From contig NZ_BMMZ01000009.1 of assembly GCF_014646195.1 (NCBI RefSeq), forward strand, positions 62,001 to 126,000: a DNA stretch of 64,000 bases, written 5' to 3'. This stretch comes from Microlunatus endophyticus. GTDB taxonomy: Bacteria; Actinomycetota; Actinomycetes; Propionibacteriales; Propionibacteriaceae. Position numbers and translations under genes: made by a program. Of the stretch, positions 9,302-17,940 are shown piece by piece. Below the pieces are notes generated by a model. The model ran no database searches. It was given only the letters and a program-made list of their open reading frames with translations, and was not told where the DNA came from. Position 1 is the first letter of the stretch; the number at the start of each line of letters is the position of its first letter.

Positions 9302-9320
9302 TTAGGCGTACCTTACTTAT
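9302..9320. promoter_or_regulatory. probable DtxR/IdeR-type iron box between the ABC pair and the AraC gene
   Basis: TTAGGCGTACCTTACTTAT agrees with the consensus at 12 of 19 positions, keeping the TTAGG and CCT-ACxTA cores. It lies ten bases before the GTG of the ABC operon and about 90 before the AraC start, so it could control both. It is weaker than the other three boxes. Confidence 0.55.
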
Positions 9321-9407
9321 GTCGGGAAGGCAGTAGCGCGCCAAGAAGTGTCGTGTAACAGACGTATGGCCGTCAGTCGCCGGGACGAGAGGAGGCGCAG
9401 GGGTTCG

Positions 9408-10184
9408 ATGAGCGCGATCGGCGTCGAACGATTCGACATGCTGCGCGGCGAGGCCTTCAACCGCCACGTCCATTCCGTCCACCAACTCGCCTGGGCGCGG
9501 ACCGGCGTCCTGACTGTTGACGTCACCAACCGGTACTGGGTGCTGCCGACCACGCTCGGTCTGTGGATTCCGGCCGGCACCTGGCATGCCACGGCGGCCC
9601 TGCGGAACACCGTCATGCAGAGCGCGTACGTCGAACCGGACGGGTGTGCCCTGGATTGGGCCGAACCGACTGTCGTTGCGGTATCTCCGCTCGCCGCCCA
9701 ACTGATCGAGTTCCTGGCCGGCGACCCGGACCAGACCGCCCGCGGGCATGCCGAGGCATTGCTGTTGTCCGACCTCAGGCCGGCAAGCCAGGCCACCATC
9801 GCGCTGCCATTGCCGACCGACCGGCGGGCCCGGGATGTCGCCGATCAGCTGCTGGCCGATCCGACCGACCAGCGCAGTCTCGACGAGCTGGCCCGGGCGG
9901 TCGGCTCGAGCGCGCGGACCCTGCTGCGGGTCTTCTCCTCCGAGACCGGGCTGACCTTCAACCAGTGGCGGGTGCATGCGCGGTTGCAGGCCGCCGTCGG
10001 GCAACTCGCGCAGGGTGAGCCGGTGAGCCGGGTGGCCAGGCTCGTCGGCTACGCCACCCCGAGCGCGTTCGTCGCGGCTTTCCGCCGGGTGACCGGCCAT
10101 ACCCCGGCCAGCTACTTCGGACGCCCGCCTCAGCCCGTACCAACGTTCCCGGCCGCGTACGACTCTGGTCAGGATGGCGGATAG
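9408..10184 (+). CDS. AraC-family regulator of the siderophore locus
   Basis: The 258-residue protein has an N-terminal cupin-like sensor (HVHSVHQLAWARTG...GLWIPAGTWHAT) and two helix-turn-helix units in the last 100 residues (LDELARAVGSSARTLLRVF and VSRVARLVGYATPSAFVAAF, then HTPASYF). AraC regulators in this context, such as YbtA beside YbtPQ, activate siderophore genes when the siderophore is bound. ATG 9408 is preferred because G-rich sequence precedes it; GTG 9348 or ATG 9366 would add up to 20 basic residues. It is divergent from the ABC pair and upstream of the FecCD-type operon. Confidence 0.8.
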   Translation: MSAIGVERFDMLRGEAFNRHVHSVHQLAWARTGVLTVDVTNRYWVLPTTLGLWIPAGTWHATAALRNTVMQSAYVEPDGCALDWAEPTVVAVSPLAAQLIEFLAGDPDQTARGHAEALLLSDLRPASQATIALPLPTDRRARDVADQLLADPTDQRSLDELARAVGSSARTLLRVFSSETGLTFNQWRVHARLQAAVGQLAQGEPVSRVARLVGYATPSAFVAAFRRVTGHTPASYFGRPPQPVPTFPAAYDSGQDGG

Positions 10185-10261
10185 CCGTCCCGGCGGCGCG
10201 AACAGAACACAGATTGGCGGATTCCGGGCTTGCTGGCCCGGCTTGATCGTCTCTAGCCTAG

Positions 10262-10280
10262 TTAGGCAAGGCTAAGCTTA
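10262..10280. promoter_or_regulatory. DtxR/IdeR-type iron box upstream of the siderophore permease operon
   Basis: TTAGGCAAGGCTAAGCTTA matches 14 of 19 consensus positions. The preceding bases (TAGCCTAG at 10254-10261) extend the iron-box-like sequence upstream, suggesting tandem dimer binding. It is 55 bases before the first permease start. Confidence 0.75.
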
Positions 10281-10334
10281 TTCAGCCTGCTTCCTTGCGG
10301 CCATCAGTCGAGGACGAGGAAGCGAGATGGACCG

Positions 10335-11405
10335 ATGAGCACCGCGAGCGCCCGGCTAGAGCCGGCGACGACCCCCGCCGGGGAGCCGACCCGACGCGTT
10401 CGGAAGAGCGTGACGGCGCTCCGCTCACTCGGCCTGCTGGCGGCCGTCGCGGTGTTGGCGCTGATCGTGGTGCTGAGCATCGGGGTCGGCGCGAAACCGA
10501 TCCCCATGACAGACGTGGTGCACGCCCTCTTCCAGGGCAACCGGACCGACAACGGAATCGTGGTCCTCGACCTCCGGCTACCGCGGACGCTGCTGGGGAT
10601 CGGGGTCGGAGCCGCACTGGGCATGGCCGGCGTGCTGATGCAGGCCCTCACCCGTAATCCGCTCGCCGACCCCGGCATCCTCGGGGTGAACATCGGCGCG
10701 TCCGTCGCAGTCGTGATCGCCATCTGGATCTGGCGGTTCGCCGACCTCACGGCCTATGTGTGGTTCGCCTTCATCGGCGCGGGACTCGCCTCGGTGATCG
10801 TCTATCTCCTCGGCTCCCGCGGACGCTCCGGGCCGACCCCGGTCCGACTGGCCCTGGCGGGAACCGCCGTCAGCGCGGTACTCGGCGCCGTGATCTCCTT
10901 CGTGACCCTGCTGAATCCGGATGTCTTCGACCAGTTCCGCTTCTGGGGTGTCGGCTCGCTCTCCGGGGTGAACGGGTCAGTGCTCTGGCAGGTGCTCCCG
11001 TTCCTGGTCGCGGGAGCCGCCCTCACCCTCGGCCTCTCCGGGTCGCTGAATGCGCTGGCGCTCGGCGACGAGACTGCCAAGGCGCTGGGGAGCAACATCA
11101 ACCGCACCCGCATCCTCGGTGCGCTCGCGGTCACCCTGTTGTGCGGGGCTGCCACCGCTGCCGTCGGGCCGATCGGGTTCGTCGGGCTCACCATCCCCCA
11201 CATCGCCCGAGTGATCACCGGTCCCGACCATCGCTGGCTGCTCCCGTATTCGATGGTGCTCGGCCCGATCCTGCTGATCGGGGCGGACATCCTCGGACGG
11301 ATCGTCGCCCGCCCCGGCGAGATCCAGGTCGGCATCATCACAGCGTTCGTCGGAGCACCGGTCTTCATCGCCCTCGTCCGCCGTCGAAGGATCCCCGAAC
11401 TGTGA
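10335..11405 (+). CDS. iron-siderophore ABC transporter permease (FecCD family), first subunit
   Basis: The 356-residue hydrophobic protein has the FecCD pattern: an N-terminal helix, the LPRTLLGIGVGAALGMAG segment, MQALTRNPLADPGILGVNIGA, and near the end GPIGFVGLTIPHIAR, the region contacting the ATPase. It forms the membrane channel together with the next gene. GTGA overlap couples the two. The operon order permease, permease, ATPase, binding protein, reductase is that of a complete ferric-siderophore importer under the iron box at 10262. Confidence 0.92.
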   Translation: MSTASARLEPATTPAGEPTRRVRKSVTALRSLGLLAAVAVLALIVVLSIGVGAKPIPMTDVVHALFQGNRTDNGIVVLDLRLPRTLLGIGVGAALGMAGVLMQALTRNPLADPGILGVNIGASVAVVIAIWIWRFADLTAYVWFAFIGAGLASVIVYLLGSRGRSGPTPVRLALAGTAVSAVLGAVISFVTLLNPDVFDQFRFWGVGSLSGVNGSVLWQVLPFLVAGAALTLGLSGSLNALALGDETAKALGSNINRTRILGALAVTLLCGAATAAVGPIGFVGLTIPHIARVITGPDHRWLLPYSMVLGPILLIGADILGRIVARPGEIQVGIITAFVGAPVFIALVRRRRIPEL

Positions 11406-12511
11406 CCAGCATCGACACCAGGGACCGAGCCGATGGCGGTAGGACACAAGATTCCGTTGTTGGCGGGGTCCTACGCGGCCGGGTGTTCCGCAGCCGCCAT
11501 GACGCGATCTCGGTGCGCTGGCAGCCCCGGACGCTGATCGTCTGCGGCGGCATCGGCGTCGCGGTCGTGATCATCGCTGCTCTCAGCCTGACCACCGGTG
11601 ACTACCCGGTCTCGCTCGGCGGGGTGATCAACAGCCTTGTCGGTCGCGGCTCCGGGGCGGAGTCGTTCATCGTGATCACTCTACGACTGCCTCGGCTGGT
11701 CGCTGCACTGCTGATCGGAGCGGCCCTCGGCATGAGCGGGTCGGTCTTCCAGAGCCTGTCGCGCAATCCGCTCGGCAGCCCGGACATCGTCGGTTTCACC
11801 AGTGGCGCCGCGTCCGCAGCGGTGCTGGAGATCCTGGTCTTTCACGGCGGCCAGTTCGCCATCGCGGTTGCCGCCATCATCGGCGGTCTGATCACGGCGA
11901 TGCTGGTGTATCTCCTGTCGCTCAGGCGGGGCAGGATCGCCGGCTACCGGCTGATTCTCGTCGGAATCGGCATCGGTGCCATGCTCGCCTCGGTCACGTC
12001 CTATCTGCTGACCCGGGCCAGTCTGTACGACGCGCTGAACGCGCAGGTCTGGTTGATCGGCAGCCTGAATGCAGTCGGCTGGAACGTGGTCACCCCGTTG
12101 GCGGTCACGTTGATCATCCTGACGCCGATCACGGTCTATGTCGGCCGCGCCCTGAGCTGGATGGAGTTGGGCGACGATGCGGCCAAGGGGCTCGGCGTCC
12201 CGGTCGAGCGCACCCGGCTGGTGCTGATCATCACCGGGACGGCACTCGCGGCCGCCGCGACGGCCGCCGCCGGGCCGATCGGCTTCGTCGCCCTGGCCTC
12301 GCCGCAACTGTGCCGGCGATTGATCCGGACCTCCGGGCCACTGATCACACCTGCGGCGGTGATGGGCGCGTTCCTGTTGTCTGCCAGCGATTTCGGCGCC
12401 CAACGGGTGATCCCGTCGACGGCATTGCCGGTCGGTGTGATGACCGGGGTCATCGGTGGCGGCTACCTCTGCTGGCTCCTGGCCCACGAACTGAGAGCAG
12501 GACGATCATGA
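11402..12511 (+). CDS. iron-siderophore ABC transporter permease (FecCD family), second subunit
   Basis: The 369-residue FecCD-type permease starts at GTG 11402, overlapping the stop of the first permease. Diagnostic segments are LRLPRLVAALLIGAALGMSG, QSLSRNPLGSPDIVGFTSGA and AAAGPIGFVALASPQLCRRL. About 35 hydrophilic residues precede the first helix. It pairs with the previous gene as the channel heterodimer. Confidence 0.92.
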   Translation: MTSIDTRDRADGGRTQDSVVGGVLRGRVFRSRHDAISVRWQPRTLIVCGGIGVAVVIIAALSLTTGDYPVSLGGVINSLVGRGSGAESFIVITLRLPRLVAALLIGAALGMSGSVFQSLSRNPLGSPDIVGFTSGAASAAVLEILVFHGGQFAIAVAAIIGGLITAMLVYLLSLRRGRIAGYRLILVGIGIGAMLASVTSYLLTRASLYDALNAQVWLIGSLNAVGWNVVTPLAVTLIILTPITVYVGRALSWMELGDDAAKGLGVPVERTRLVLIITGTALAAAATAAAGPIGFVALASPQLCRRLIRTSGPLITPAAVMGAFLLSASDFGAQRVIPSTALPVGVMTGVIGGGYLCWLLAHELRAGRS

Positions 12512-13491
12512 CCAATGCCGAGATCCGAGCCGACACCCGAGCCGACATTCCGGCAGAAGACCCGGCCGACACCGATCGCGCAGCAGACCAGAGCGGGCTG
12601 CGGCCCTCGGTGGCGTCCCGGCTGAACGCGCACGGCCTGACCCTGGCCTACGACGACCGGGTGATCAGCAGCGACCTGGACGTGGTCGTCCCTGACCGTT
12701 CCTTCACCGTCATCGTCGGCGCGAACGGTTGTGGCAAGTCCACCCTGCTGCGTGCGCTGTCTCGCATGATCAAGCCGACCGCGGGTGCCGCATACCTGGA
12801 CGGTAAAGCGATCACATCGCTGCCCTCCAAGGAGGTCGCGCGTCGCCTGGGCCTGCTCCCCCAGTCGCCGATCGCTCCCGACGGCATCACCGTCGCCGAC
12901 CTCGTCGCCCGTGGCCGATATCCCCACCAGAGGCTGCTCCGCCAATGGTCGCGGGACGACGAACGCATCGTGACGGAAGCGCTTGAGGCCACCGGAACCC
13001 GCGAGCTCGCGGATCGCTTCGTGGACGAACTGTCGGGCGGCCAACGGCAGCGGGTCTGGGTGGCGATGGCACTCGCCCAACAGACCGACATCCTGCTGCT
13101 CGACGAGCCGATCACCTTCCTCGACATCGCCTACCAGATCGACGTCCTCGACCTCTGTGCCGACCTCCACGAGCAGCAGGGCTACACCCTCGTCGCCGTC
13201 CTGCACGACCTCAACCACGCCTGCCGATACGCCACCCATCTGATCGCGATGAAGGCGGGAGCGATCATCGCCCAGGGTCCGCCGGCCGACATCGTGACCG
13301 CCGGCCTGGTCGAGGAGGTCTTCGGGCTGCCGTGCGAGGTCATCGACGACCCGCAGAGCAACACCCCCTTGATCGTGCCGATCCATCGCCGCAATCGGGC
13401 AGACCGGCACGGCAGCGTCACTCCGATCGACACCAGCACCTCCAAGATCAACACTCCCAAGATCAACACCCAGATGAAGGATGCCGAATGA
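12508..13491 (+). CDS. iron-siderophore ABC transporter ATPase (FecE family)
   Basis: The 327-residue ATPase shows Walker A (GANGCGKST), the signature LSGGQRQR, Walker B (ILLLDEPITFLD) and the switch His (AVLHDLNHA), as in FecE/FepC. It energises the FecCD pair on the cytoplasmic face. The start ATG overlaps the previous stop (ATGA) and its own stop overlaps the next ATG. Two low-complexity tails stand out: an Asp/Ala-rich N-terminal extension of about 30 residues, and a C-terminal SKINTPKINT repeat absent from typical FecE proteins. Confidence 0.92.
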   Translation: MTNAEIRADTRADIPAEDPADTDRAADQSGLRPSVASRLNAHGLTLAYDDRVISSDLDVVVPDRSFTVIVGANGCGKSTLLRALSRMIKPTAGAAYLDGKAITSLPSKEVARRLGLLPQSPIAPDGITVADLVARGRYPHQRLLRQWSRDDERIVTEALEATGTRELADRFVDELSGGQRQRVWVAMALAQQTDILLLDEPITFLDIAYQIDVLDLCADLHEQQGYTLVAVLHDLNHACRYATHLIAMKAGAIIAQGPPADIVTAGLVEEVFGLPCEVIDDPQSNTPLIVPIHRRNRADRHGSVTPIDTSTSKINTPKINTQMKDAE

Positions 13492-14438
13492 CTCCCACCA
13501 GTCTGACCCGTCGTGGGCTTCTGACCAGCGGCCTCGCGACCGCGACGGTCCTCGGCTTGGCGGCCTGCTCCGGCGGCAAAGCGTCCAGCGCAACGTCGGG
13601 CAAGACCTCGGGCGACCGGCAGGTGCAGACCATCCATGGTGCTGTCCAGGTGCCGGCTGATCCGCACCGCATCGTCCCCGTCGACTTCCCGGAGGTGTGC
13701 ACCCTGCTCGACCTCGGCATCACGCCCGTCGGCCGCACGACGTATGTACCGAGCTTCCCGGCGTATGACACCGCCCTCAAGGGTGTTCCCAAGATCGACA
13801 ACGGCACCGATCTCCAACTGGAAGAGATCGCCTCGCTGCGACCGGACCTGATCATCGGCGACGATTGGGCGGACGCCAAACAGCAGCGAGCCCCGTATGC
13901 CAAGCTCGAGGCCATCGCCCCTACCGCCCTGTTCACCTGGGAACAGGCGGCCGGCAACTGGCCGGATCTCGCTGCCAACACGGCCGCCGCACTGGGCAGG
14001 ACGGCACAGCTGAAATCCTTGCAGGGCAAGTACAACGCCAAGGCGGCGATGATCAAGTCCAACTATGCCGATGTCCTCTCCCGGACTACCTGGGACCTGA
14101 TCGACTGCAGCAAGGGCGTCTGGGATCTCTACAGCGCGAACTCCTCGCACGGGAAGGTACTGGCCCACGCCGGTGTCCGGCTCGGCGCCGGTGGCACGCA
14201 GACCAGCGGCTACGTCCAGTACTCGCTCGAACAGCTGGCCAAGCTGGCCAAGACCGACATCATCATCACCAACACTGCGAGCGTGCCGCTGCTGAAGAAG
14301 CAGTCGCTCTTCACCAGCCTTCCGGCGGTGAAGGCCGGCCGTGTCTACACGACCGATCTGTTCTTCCCTGCCAGCTATGGCATCGCGTCCGCCCTGCTGG
14401 ACGTCGTCTCCTCGATCTGCACGAAGAACCAGGCATGA
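13488..14438 (+). CDS. iron-siderophore ABC transporter substrate-binding lipoprotein, second copy
   Basis: The 316-residue protein starts with a Tat-like signal (LTRRGLLTSG, arginines 8-9) and a lipobox at C27 (LGLAAC). It then has VQTIHGAVQVPADPHRIVPVDF and LRPDLIIGDDW, typical of FecB/FhuD-like binding proteins. It should hand a ferric siderophore to the adjacent FecCD permeases. It differs clearly from the lipoprotein at 4.6 kb, so the locus may handle two siderophores or serve two transporters. It is coupled by ATGA to the ATPase gene. Confidence 0.92.
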   Translation: MTPTSLTRRGLLTSGLATATVLGLAACSGGKASSATSGKTSGDRQVQTIHGAVQVPADPHRIVPVDFPEVCTLLDLGITPVGRTTYVPSFPAYDTALKGVPKIDNGTDLQLEEIASLRPDLIIGDDWADAKQQRAPYAKLEAIAPTALFTWEQAAGNWPDLAANTAAALGRTAQLKSLQGKYNAKAAMIKSNYADVLSRTTWDLIDCSKGVWDLYSANSSHGKVLAHAGVRLGAGGTQTSGYVQYSLEQLAKLAKTDIIITNTASVPLLKKQSLFTSLPAVKAGRVYTTDLFFPASYGIASALLDVVSSICTKNQA

Positions 14439-14497
14439 CACCCGCCCCGACGCGGCCGTCACCGACATCCACCCCCCTGCTCGGGGAATCGCTGTGA
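14435..14497 (+). CDS. 20-codon linking ORF between the binding protein and the siderophore reductase
   Basis: This ORF begins in an ATGA overlap with the binding-protein stop and ends in a GTGA overlap with the reductase start, the same junction type used throughout this operon. The product would be a Pro/Thr-rich 20-mer (MTPAPTRPSPTSTPLLGESL). It probably bridges 55 bases by translational coupling rather than making a functional peptide. It could be fortuitous. Confidence 0.3.
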   Translation: MTPAPTRPSPTSTPLLGESL

Positions 14498-15369
14498 CTG
14501 ACTTCTTCCACGCCCGCGTCATCAAGGTGCAGTGGCTCGGCCCGCGCCTGGTCAGGGTGAGCTTCGGCGGCGAAGACCTGCGAAACTTCTCCAGTACCGG
14601 CTCCCCGGACGAGTCGATCTCTGTGATCCTTCCCCGCCCTGGCGACACGAAGCCGCCGCTCCCGGTGGTGACGGACAAGGGCTGGGATTATCCGGACGGA
14701 GAGGCACCGAGCCGCACCTACACGGTCCGGCGTCACGACCCCCTGACCAGCCAGGTCGTCGTCGAATTCGCGCTGCACACGCGCGGCATCGCGGCCGACT
14801 GGGCGCGACACGTACGACCGGGTGCGGTGGTCGGGCTGTCGGCACCGCACGCCCGCTACCGCCCCGACCCGGACGACCACCGCGTGCAGCTCTTCGGCGA
14901 TCTGCCCGCGCTTCCTGCGGTGGGACGGATCCTCCAGACCCTTGGACCCGATTGCAGCGCCGAGGTGTGGCTCGAGGTCCCGACCCCGGCCGACATGATC
15001 GAGCTCCCCACCGACCCACGGATCAGTGTCAACTGGCACGTGGCCGGCTACGGGACACCGAGGCCGAGCCGGGTCCTGGACCTCGTCGTGGCCGAGGCCG
15101 ACCCGGCCCCCGGCACTCACGTCTGGGTTGCTGCCGAGGCGACACCGGCGCGGCTGGCACGACGCCATCTGCGCCATGAGCTGCACGCACCCTCCAGCCG
15201 CTACACCACGTGCGGATACTGGCGGATGGACCAGGAGGACTGGACCGATCGCTACGAGAAGACCGACCTCGACCTGGTCAGATTGTTCACCAGACTACGA
15301 GAGGACGGCAAGACCGACGACGAGATCGCCGACGCCGTGGATGCCGCTCTGGCCGCAGAGGGTTTGTGA
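14494..15369 (+). CDS. siderophore-interacting protein (FAD-dependent ferric-siderophore reductase family)
   Basis: The 291-residue protein has the SIP layout: an N-terminal FAD-binding barrel (VIKVQWLGPRLVRVSFGGEDL, PSRTYTVRR), then LFGDLPALPAVGRIL, and a C-terminal NAD(P)H-binding-like lobe with VWVAAEATPARLARRHLR and YTTCGYWRMDQEDW. The family releases iron in the cytoplasm by reducing the ferric siderophore. GTG 14494 gives the usual length; a GGGGA precedes it. It is the last gene of the iron-boxed operon. Confidence 0.92.
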   Translation: MTDFFHARVIKVQWLGPRLVRVSFGGEDLRNFSSTGSPDESISVILPRPGDTKPPLPVVTDKGWDYPDGEAPSRTYTVRRHDPLTSQVVVEFALHTRGIAADWARHVRPGAVVGLSAPHARYRPDPDDHRVQLFGDLPALPAVGRILQTLGPDCSAEVWLEVPTPADMIELPTDPRISVNWHVAGYGTPRPSRVLDLVVAEADPAPGTHVWVAAEATPARLARRHLRHELHAPSSRYTTCGYWRMDQEDWTDRYEKTDLDLVRLFTRLREDGKTDDEIADAVDAALAAEGL

Positions 15370-15443
15370 TGCTGAGCACTTAGGGACTTTGGGCACGAGT
15401 CTCGCAGCGCGCCCACGGAGTTCCGGGCTTGGAACGATGATGG

Positions 15444-15701
15444 ATGTCCCAACCGTCTCAACCCGTCGCCGGAGATTCACCCGTGTCACTTGCCCGATTC
15501 CACGTCATGCCGCAGGACGGACTTTGGCGTGTGGTCCGAGTCGGCGCGCTGTTCAAAGGTCCGTACCAAACCCGGGACGAGGCCATCCACGCGGCAAGGA
15601 TCATGGCGCTGCTCACCGAACCGGCCCAGATCCTCGTCCACGATCCGGCGGGCGGTGAGGAGATCGAGACCTGCCACGGCGCGCAGGGGCCCGGTCTTTG
15701 A
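15444..15701 (+). CDS. small DUF2188-like protein
   Basis: The 85-residue product contains the pattern of DUF2188 proteins: HVMPQDGLWRVVRVGALFKGPYQTRDEAIHAARIMA followed, after a gap, by ILVHDPAGGEEIE, here mentioned only by its start and end (residues about 20-75). The function of the family is unknown. It stands alone, 74 bases after the siderophore reductase and before a long structured gap. The start could also be GTG 15483, at the beginning of the conserved part. Confidence 0.6.
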   Translation: MSQPSQPVAGDSPVSLARFHVMPQDGLWRVVRVGALFKGPYQTRDEAIHAARIMALLTEPAQILVHDPAGGEEIETCHGAQGPGL

Positions 15702-16150
15702 GTCCTTGGGCTGAGTTCGGGCTGAGTACCGGCAACCCGGTCGGGTAACCCAAGGTTAAGGTTCCCGCGACTACGGGCGTTCCCCCGGCGCCGATGAGGT
15801 CGCGGGAGCCGCATGTTGGGACGCGAGAGTTCAGGTCGCCAGCCGATGGCTGGCGGGTTCGGCGGGCCGCCCGACGAATTCCCCCGAATTCTCCGTTCGG
15901 GCGGCCCACACGAGTACCACGGGTACGGCGCTGCGAAGCACCCGACGCGCAGCCGCGCGGCCATACCCAGCTCCAGACGAAGCGCTGTCCCAGCCGCTCA
16001 GATCATCTGACGTGTCAGACATTAGCATGAGTGTGTCCGATTTGGACATGTCCTGATTAGGAAATCTCGATGTGATCTCCGTCGCACCGGCACTAGGTGG
16101 CAGCCGCAGCCGAGGACGCGACCGAGGGGCGTAGCCGTCGTCGGGCAAGG
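15702..16150. other. gene-free, strongly structured intergenic region
   Basis: No convincing gene is present. Three successive inverted repeats occur: 15760-15771 with 15799-15810 (12 base pairs, one G-U in RNA), 15837-15844 with 15848-15855 (CGCCAGCC, GAT loop, GGCTGGCG), and 15864-15874 with 15897-15907 (GGGCCGCCCGA with its exact complement, the loop holding two GAATTC). A smaller palindrome, CTGACGTGTCAG, lies at 16007-16018. The first copy of the 46-nt element follows at 16019. The region may encode a structured RNA or act as a bidirectional terminator between convergent genes; there is no T-tract. Confidence 0.6.
16019..16064. repeat. 46-nt conserved element, copy A
   Basis: This is one of three gapless 46-nt relatives (others at 32582 and 62913), matching copy B at 36 and copy C at 33 of 46 positions. 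All share TAGCA at positions 5-9, the half-sites GTCC-N5-GGAC, the perfect palindrome GGACATGTCC, and a terminal AGGAA. This copy lies between convergent genes. Read on the minus strand it offers an extended -10-like TGCTAATGT. Confidence 0.65.
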
Positions 16151-16975
16151 TCAGACCTTCACGCCACCGCTGACCAGTCCGCTGACGATATGCCGCTGCA
16201 TCAGAAGGAAGAAAATGACCATGGGCACCAGCACAATGACGGTCATCGTCATGAAGAGCGGCCAATTGACCGCGAACTCGCCTACTGCCGTGTAGACCTG
16301 AAGTACCAGAGTGCTCTTCGTGGGAGAGCTGATGAAGACCTGCGGCGTCAGGAAGTCATTCCAGACCCACATCGTCTGGAAGACGCCAACGGTGACCAAG
16401 ATCGGGCGGATCAGCGGCAACATGATGCTCCAGTAGATCCGAAACGGTCCTGCTCCGTCTATCCGTGCTGCCTCGATGATCTCGTTCGGAATCGTCCTCA
16501 TATAGCCTTGGATGAGGAAATAGCAGAAGATCGCTCCGGCGGCATAAATCACTATGAGACCGTTCAGCGAGTCCACCAGATGAGCTTTCGCCAGGTCCTG
16601 GTAAAGCGGAATGAGCGTGGTCTGGAATGGCACCACGAACCCGATCAGCAATGCCGCTCCCAGTAAGCGGGTCAGCCGCGCTTTACTGAGCACCATGCCG
16701 AACGCCGCCAAGGAACCGATCAAGAGCATGAGGGCTACGGCTGCCGCCGTGACATATACCGTGTTCAGAAAGCTCTGCACGATCGGGATCGTGTGGAAAA
16801 CGCCTGTGTAGTTCTCGGTGTAGAGCTTGGTCGGCAGGCCGAGTGGCGATCGCCCGCTCTGCTCCGGTGTTTTCAGCGTATTGACGACTATGTAATAGAA
16901 CGGCAGCCCTACCAGGCACGCAACCGCAATCATGACGATGCTCAGTACGACACTGCGTCGACGGGATCTCTTCAT
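16151..16975 (-). CDS. carbohydrate ABC transporter permease, MalG type
   Basis: The 274-residue membrane protein has six predicted helices and the EAA loop IIEAARIDGAGPFRIYWSIMLPL that docks to the ATPase. It is the second channel subunit of a CUT1-type importer. The ATG at 16973-16975 overlaps the preceding permease stop (ATGA). No dedicated ATPase gene is nearby, so a shared MsiK-like ATPase elsewhere is likely, as in many actinobacteria. Codon choice is somewhat less GC-rich than in neighbouring genes. Confidence 0.9.
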   Translation of the reverse strand: MKRSRRRSVVLSIVMIAVACLVGLPFYYIVVNTLKTPEQSGRSPLGLPTKLYTENYTGVFHTIPIVQSFLNTVYVTAAAVALMLLIGSLAAFGMVLSKARLTRLLGAALLIGFVVPFQTTLIPLYQDLAKAHLVDSLNGLIVIYAAGAIFCYFLIQGYMRTIPNEIIEAARIDGAGPFRIYWSIMLPLIRPILVTVGVFQTMWVWNDFLTPQVFISSPTKSTLVLQVYTAVGEFAVNWPLFMTMTVIVLVPMVIFFLLMQRHIVSGLVSGGVKV

Positions 16976-17934
16976 AGCACCCGTCCCTCGGCACGTCGCG
17001 ACAGAACCATCTGAGTGACCAGGACAGCGATAACGAAAACCATGAACAGTACGGATAGCGCCGAGGCCTGACCGACCTGGCCCAGCGTCAGTCCGTTCTG
17101 CAGGATCCCCTGGGTGATCGTGAAAGTTACGTAACCGGGGCCACCCTTGGTCAGGGTGAACGGCAGGTCGTAGACCTTCAGGCCCGCGGTGGTCAGCAGC
17201 ACCTGGCTGATCAACATAGCCGGCATCAGGAGCGGCAACGTGATGTAAAAGAACTGTTGGCGGGTCGACGCACCGTCGATCATGGCCGCCTCGTAGTAGT
17301 CGCGAGGTATCGACTGCAGGTAGGCCAGATACAGGACCGCGTGCCACCCGGCCTGGGCCCAGACGGCGACGAAGATCACCGAGCCACGGGCGAGCAACGG
17401 ATCCGACAGCCACGGGACCGGGGCCAACCCGAAGAGCGCGTGCAAGATCGCATTCAGCATTCCCGATGCCAGCGGAGACAGGATGAAACTCCATACCAGG
17501 CCGAGAATGGCGACGCTCGGAATGGCCGGGAAGAAGAGCATCGATCTGACGAAGTTGCGGCCGCGGAACTTCTGGTCCAAGATCACCGCCAGCGGGATCG
17601 CGACGATCGTCACGATGATCACGGTGGCGAAGGTGTACACGATCGTGAAGAACAGCGCTGCCCGCAGCGACGGATCGGCGAAGACACTCGCATAGTTCTT
17701 CAGGCCGACGAACTTCGCGGTGGTCGAATACCCGTTGAAGTCGGTGAAGCTGTAATAGATGGATTGGCCCAGCGGTATCAGGAACAGCACCACCAGCACC
17801 GCGATGATCGGTCCGTAGATGATCACCGATGATGCGCTACTTCGCCAGGGCAGCCGACGCACCGGCCCGCGGGCGTCGGAACCGCGGGCCGGAGTGCCGT
17901 CAACGTTGGTGATCACGTCAGTTGCGGCTGTCAT
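16972..17934 (-). CDS. carbohydrate ABC transporter permease, MalF type
   Basis: The 320-residue protein has about 30 hydrophilic N-terminal residues followed by six helices and the EAA-type motif YYEAAMIDGASTRQQF before LPLLMPAM. It forms a heterodimeric channel with the next gene. It starts six bases after the binding-protein stop. Substrate identity cannot be read from the sequence, though the linked epimerase and oxidoreductase genes point to a monosaccharide, polyol or oligosaccharide. Confidence 0.9.
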   Translation of the reverse strand: MTAATDVITNVDGTPARGSDARGPVRRLPWRSSASSVIIYGPIIAVLVVLFLIPLGQSIYYSFTDFNGYSTTAKFVGLKNYASVFADPSLRAALFFTIVYTFATVIIVTIVAIPLAVILDQKFRGRNFVRSMLFFPAIPSVAILGLVWSFILSPLASGMLNAILHALFGLAPVPWLSDPLLARGSVIFVAVWAQAGWHAVLYLAYLQSIPRDYYEAAMIDGASTRQQFFYITLPLLMPAMLISQVLLTTAGLKVYDLPFTLTKGGPGYVTFTITQGILQNGLTLGQVGQASALSVLFMVFVIAVLVTQMVLSRRAEGRVL

Positions 17935-17940
17935 CGCCGA

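Noticed and set aside
10760-11401. 5' extension of the second FecCD permease frame
   Set aside because: It overlaps the first permease in another frame and encodes low-complexity Arg/Pro-rich sequence; the real start is GTG 11402.
13182-14678. Open minus-strand frame of 498 codons
   Set aside because: It is antisense to the siderophore-binding lipoprotein and ATPase genes, whose assignments are clear.
15831-16045. Minus-strand ORF starting in element copy A (about 70 codons)
   Set aside because: It begins inside the conserved element, runs through the hairpins, is rich in Ala/Arg/Ser and has no ribosome site.
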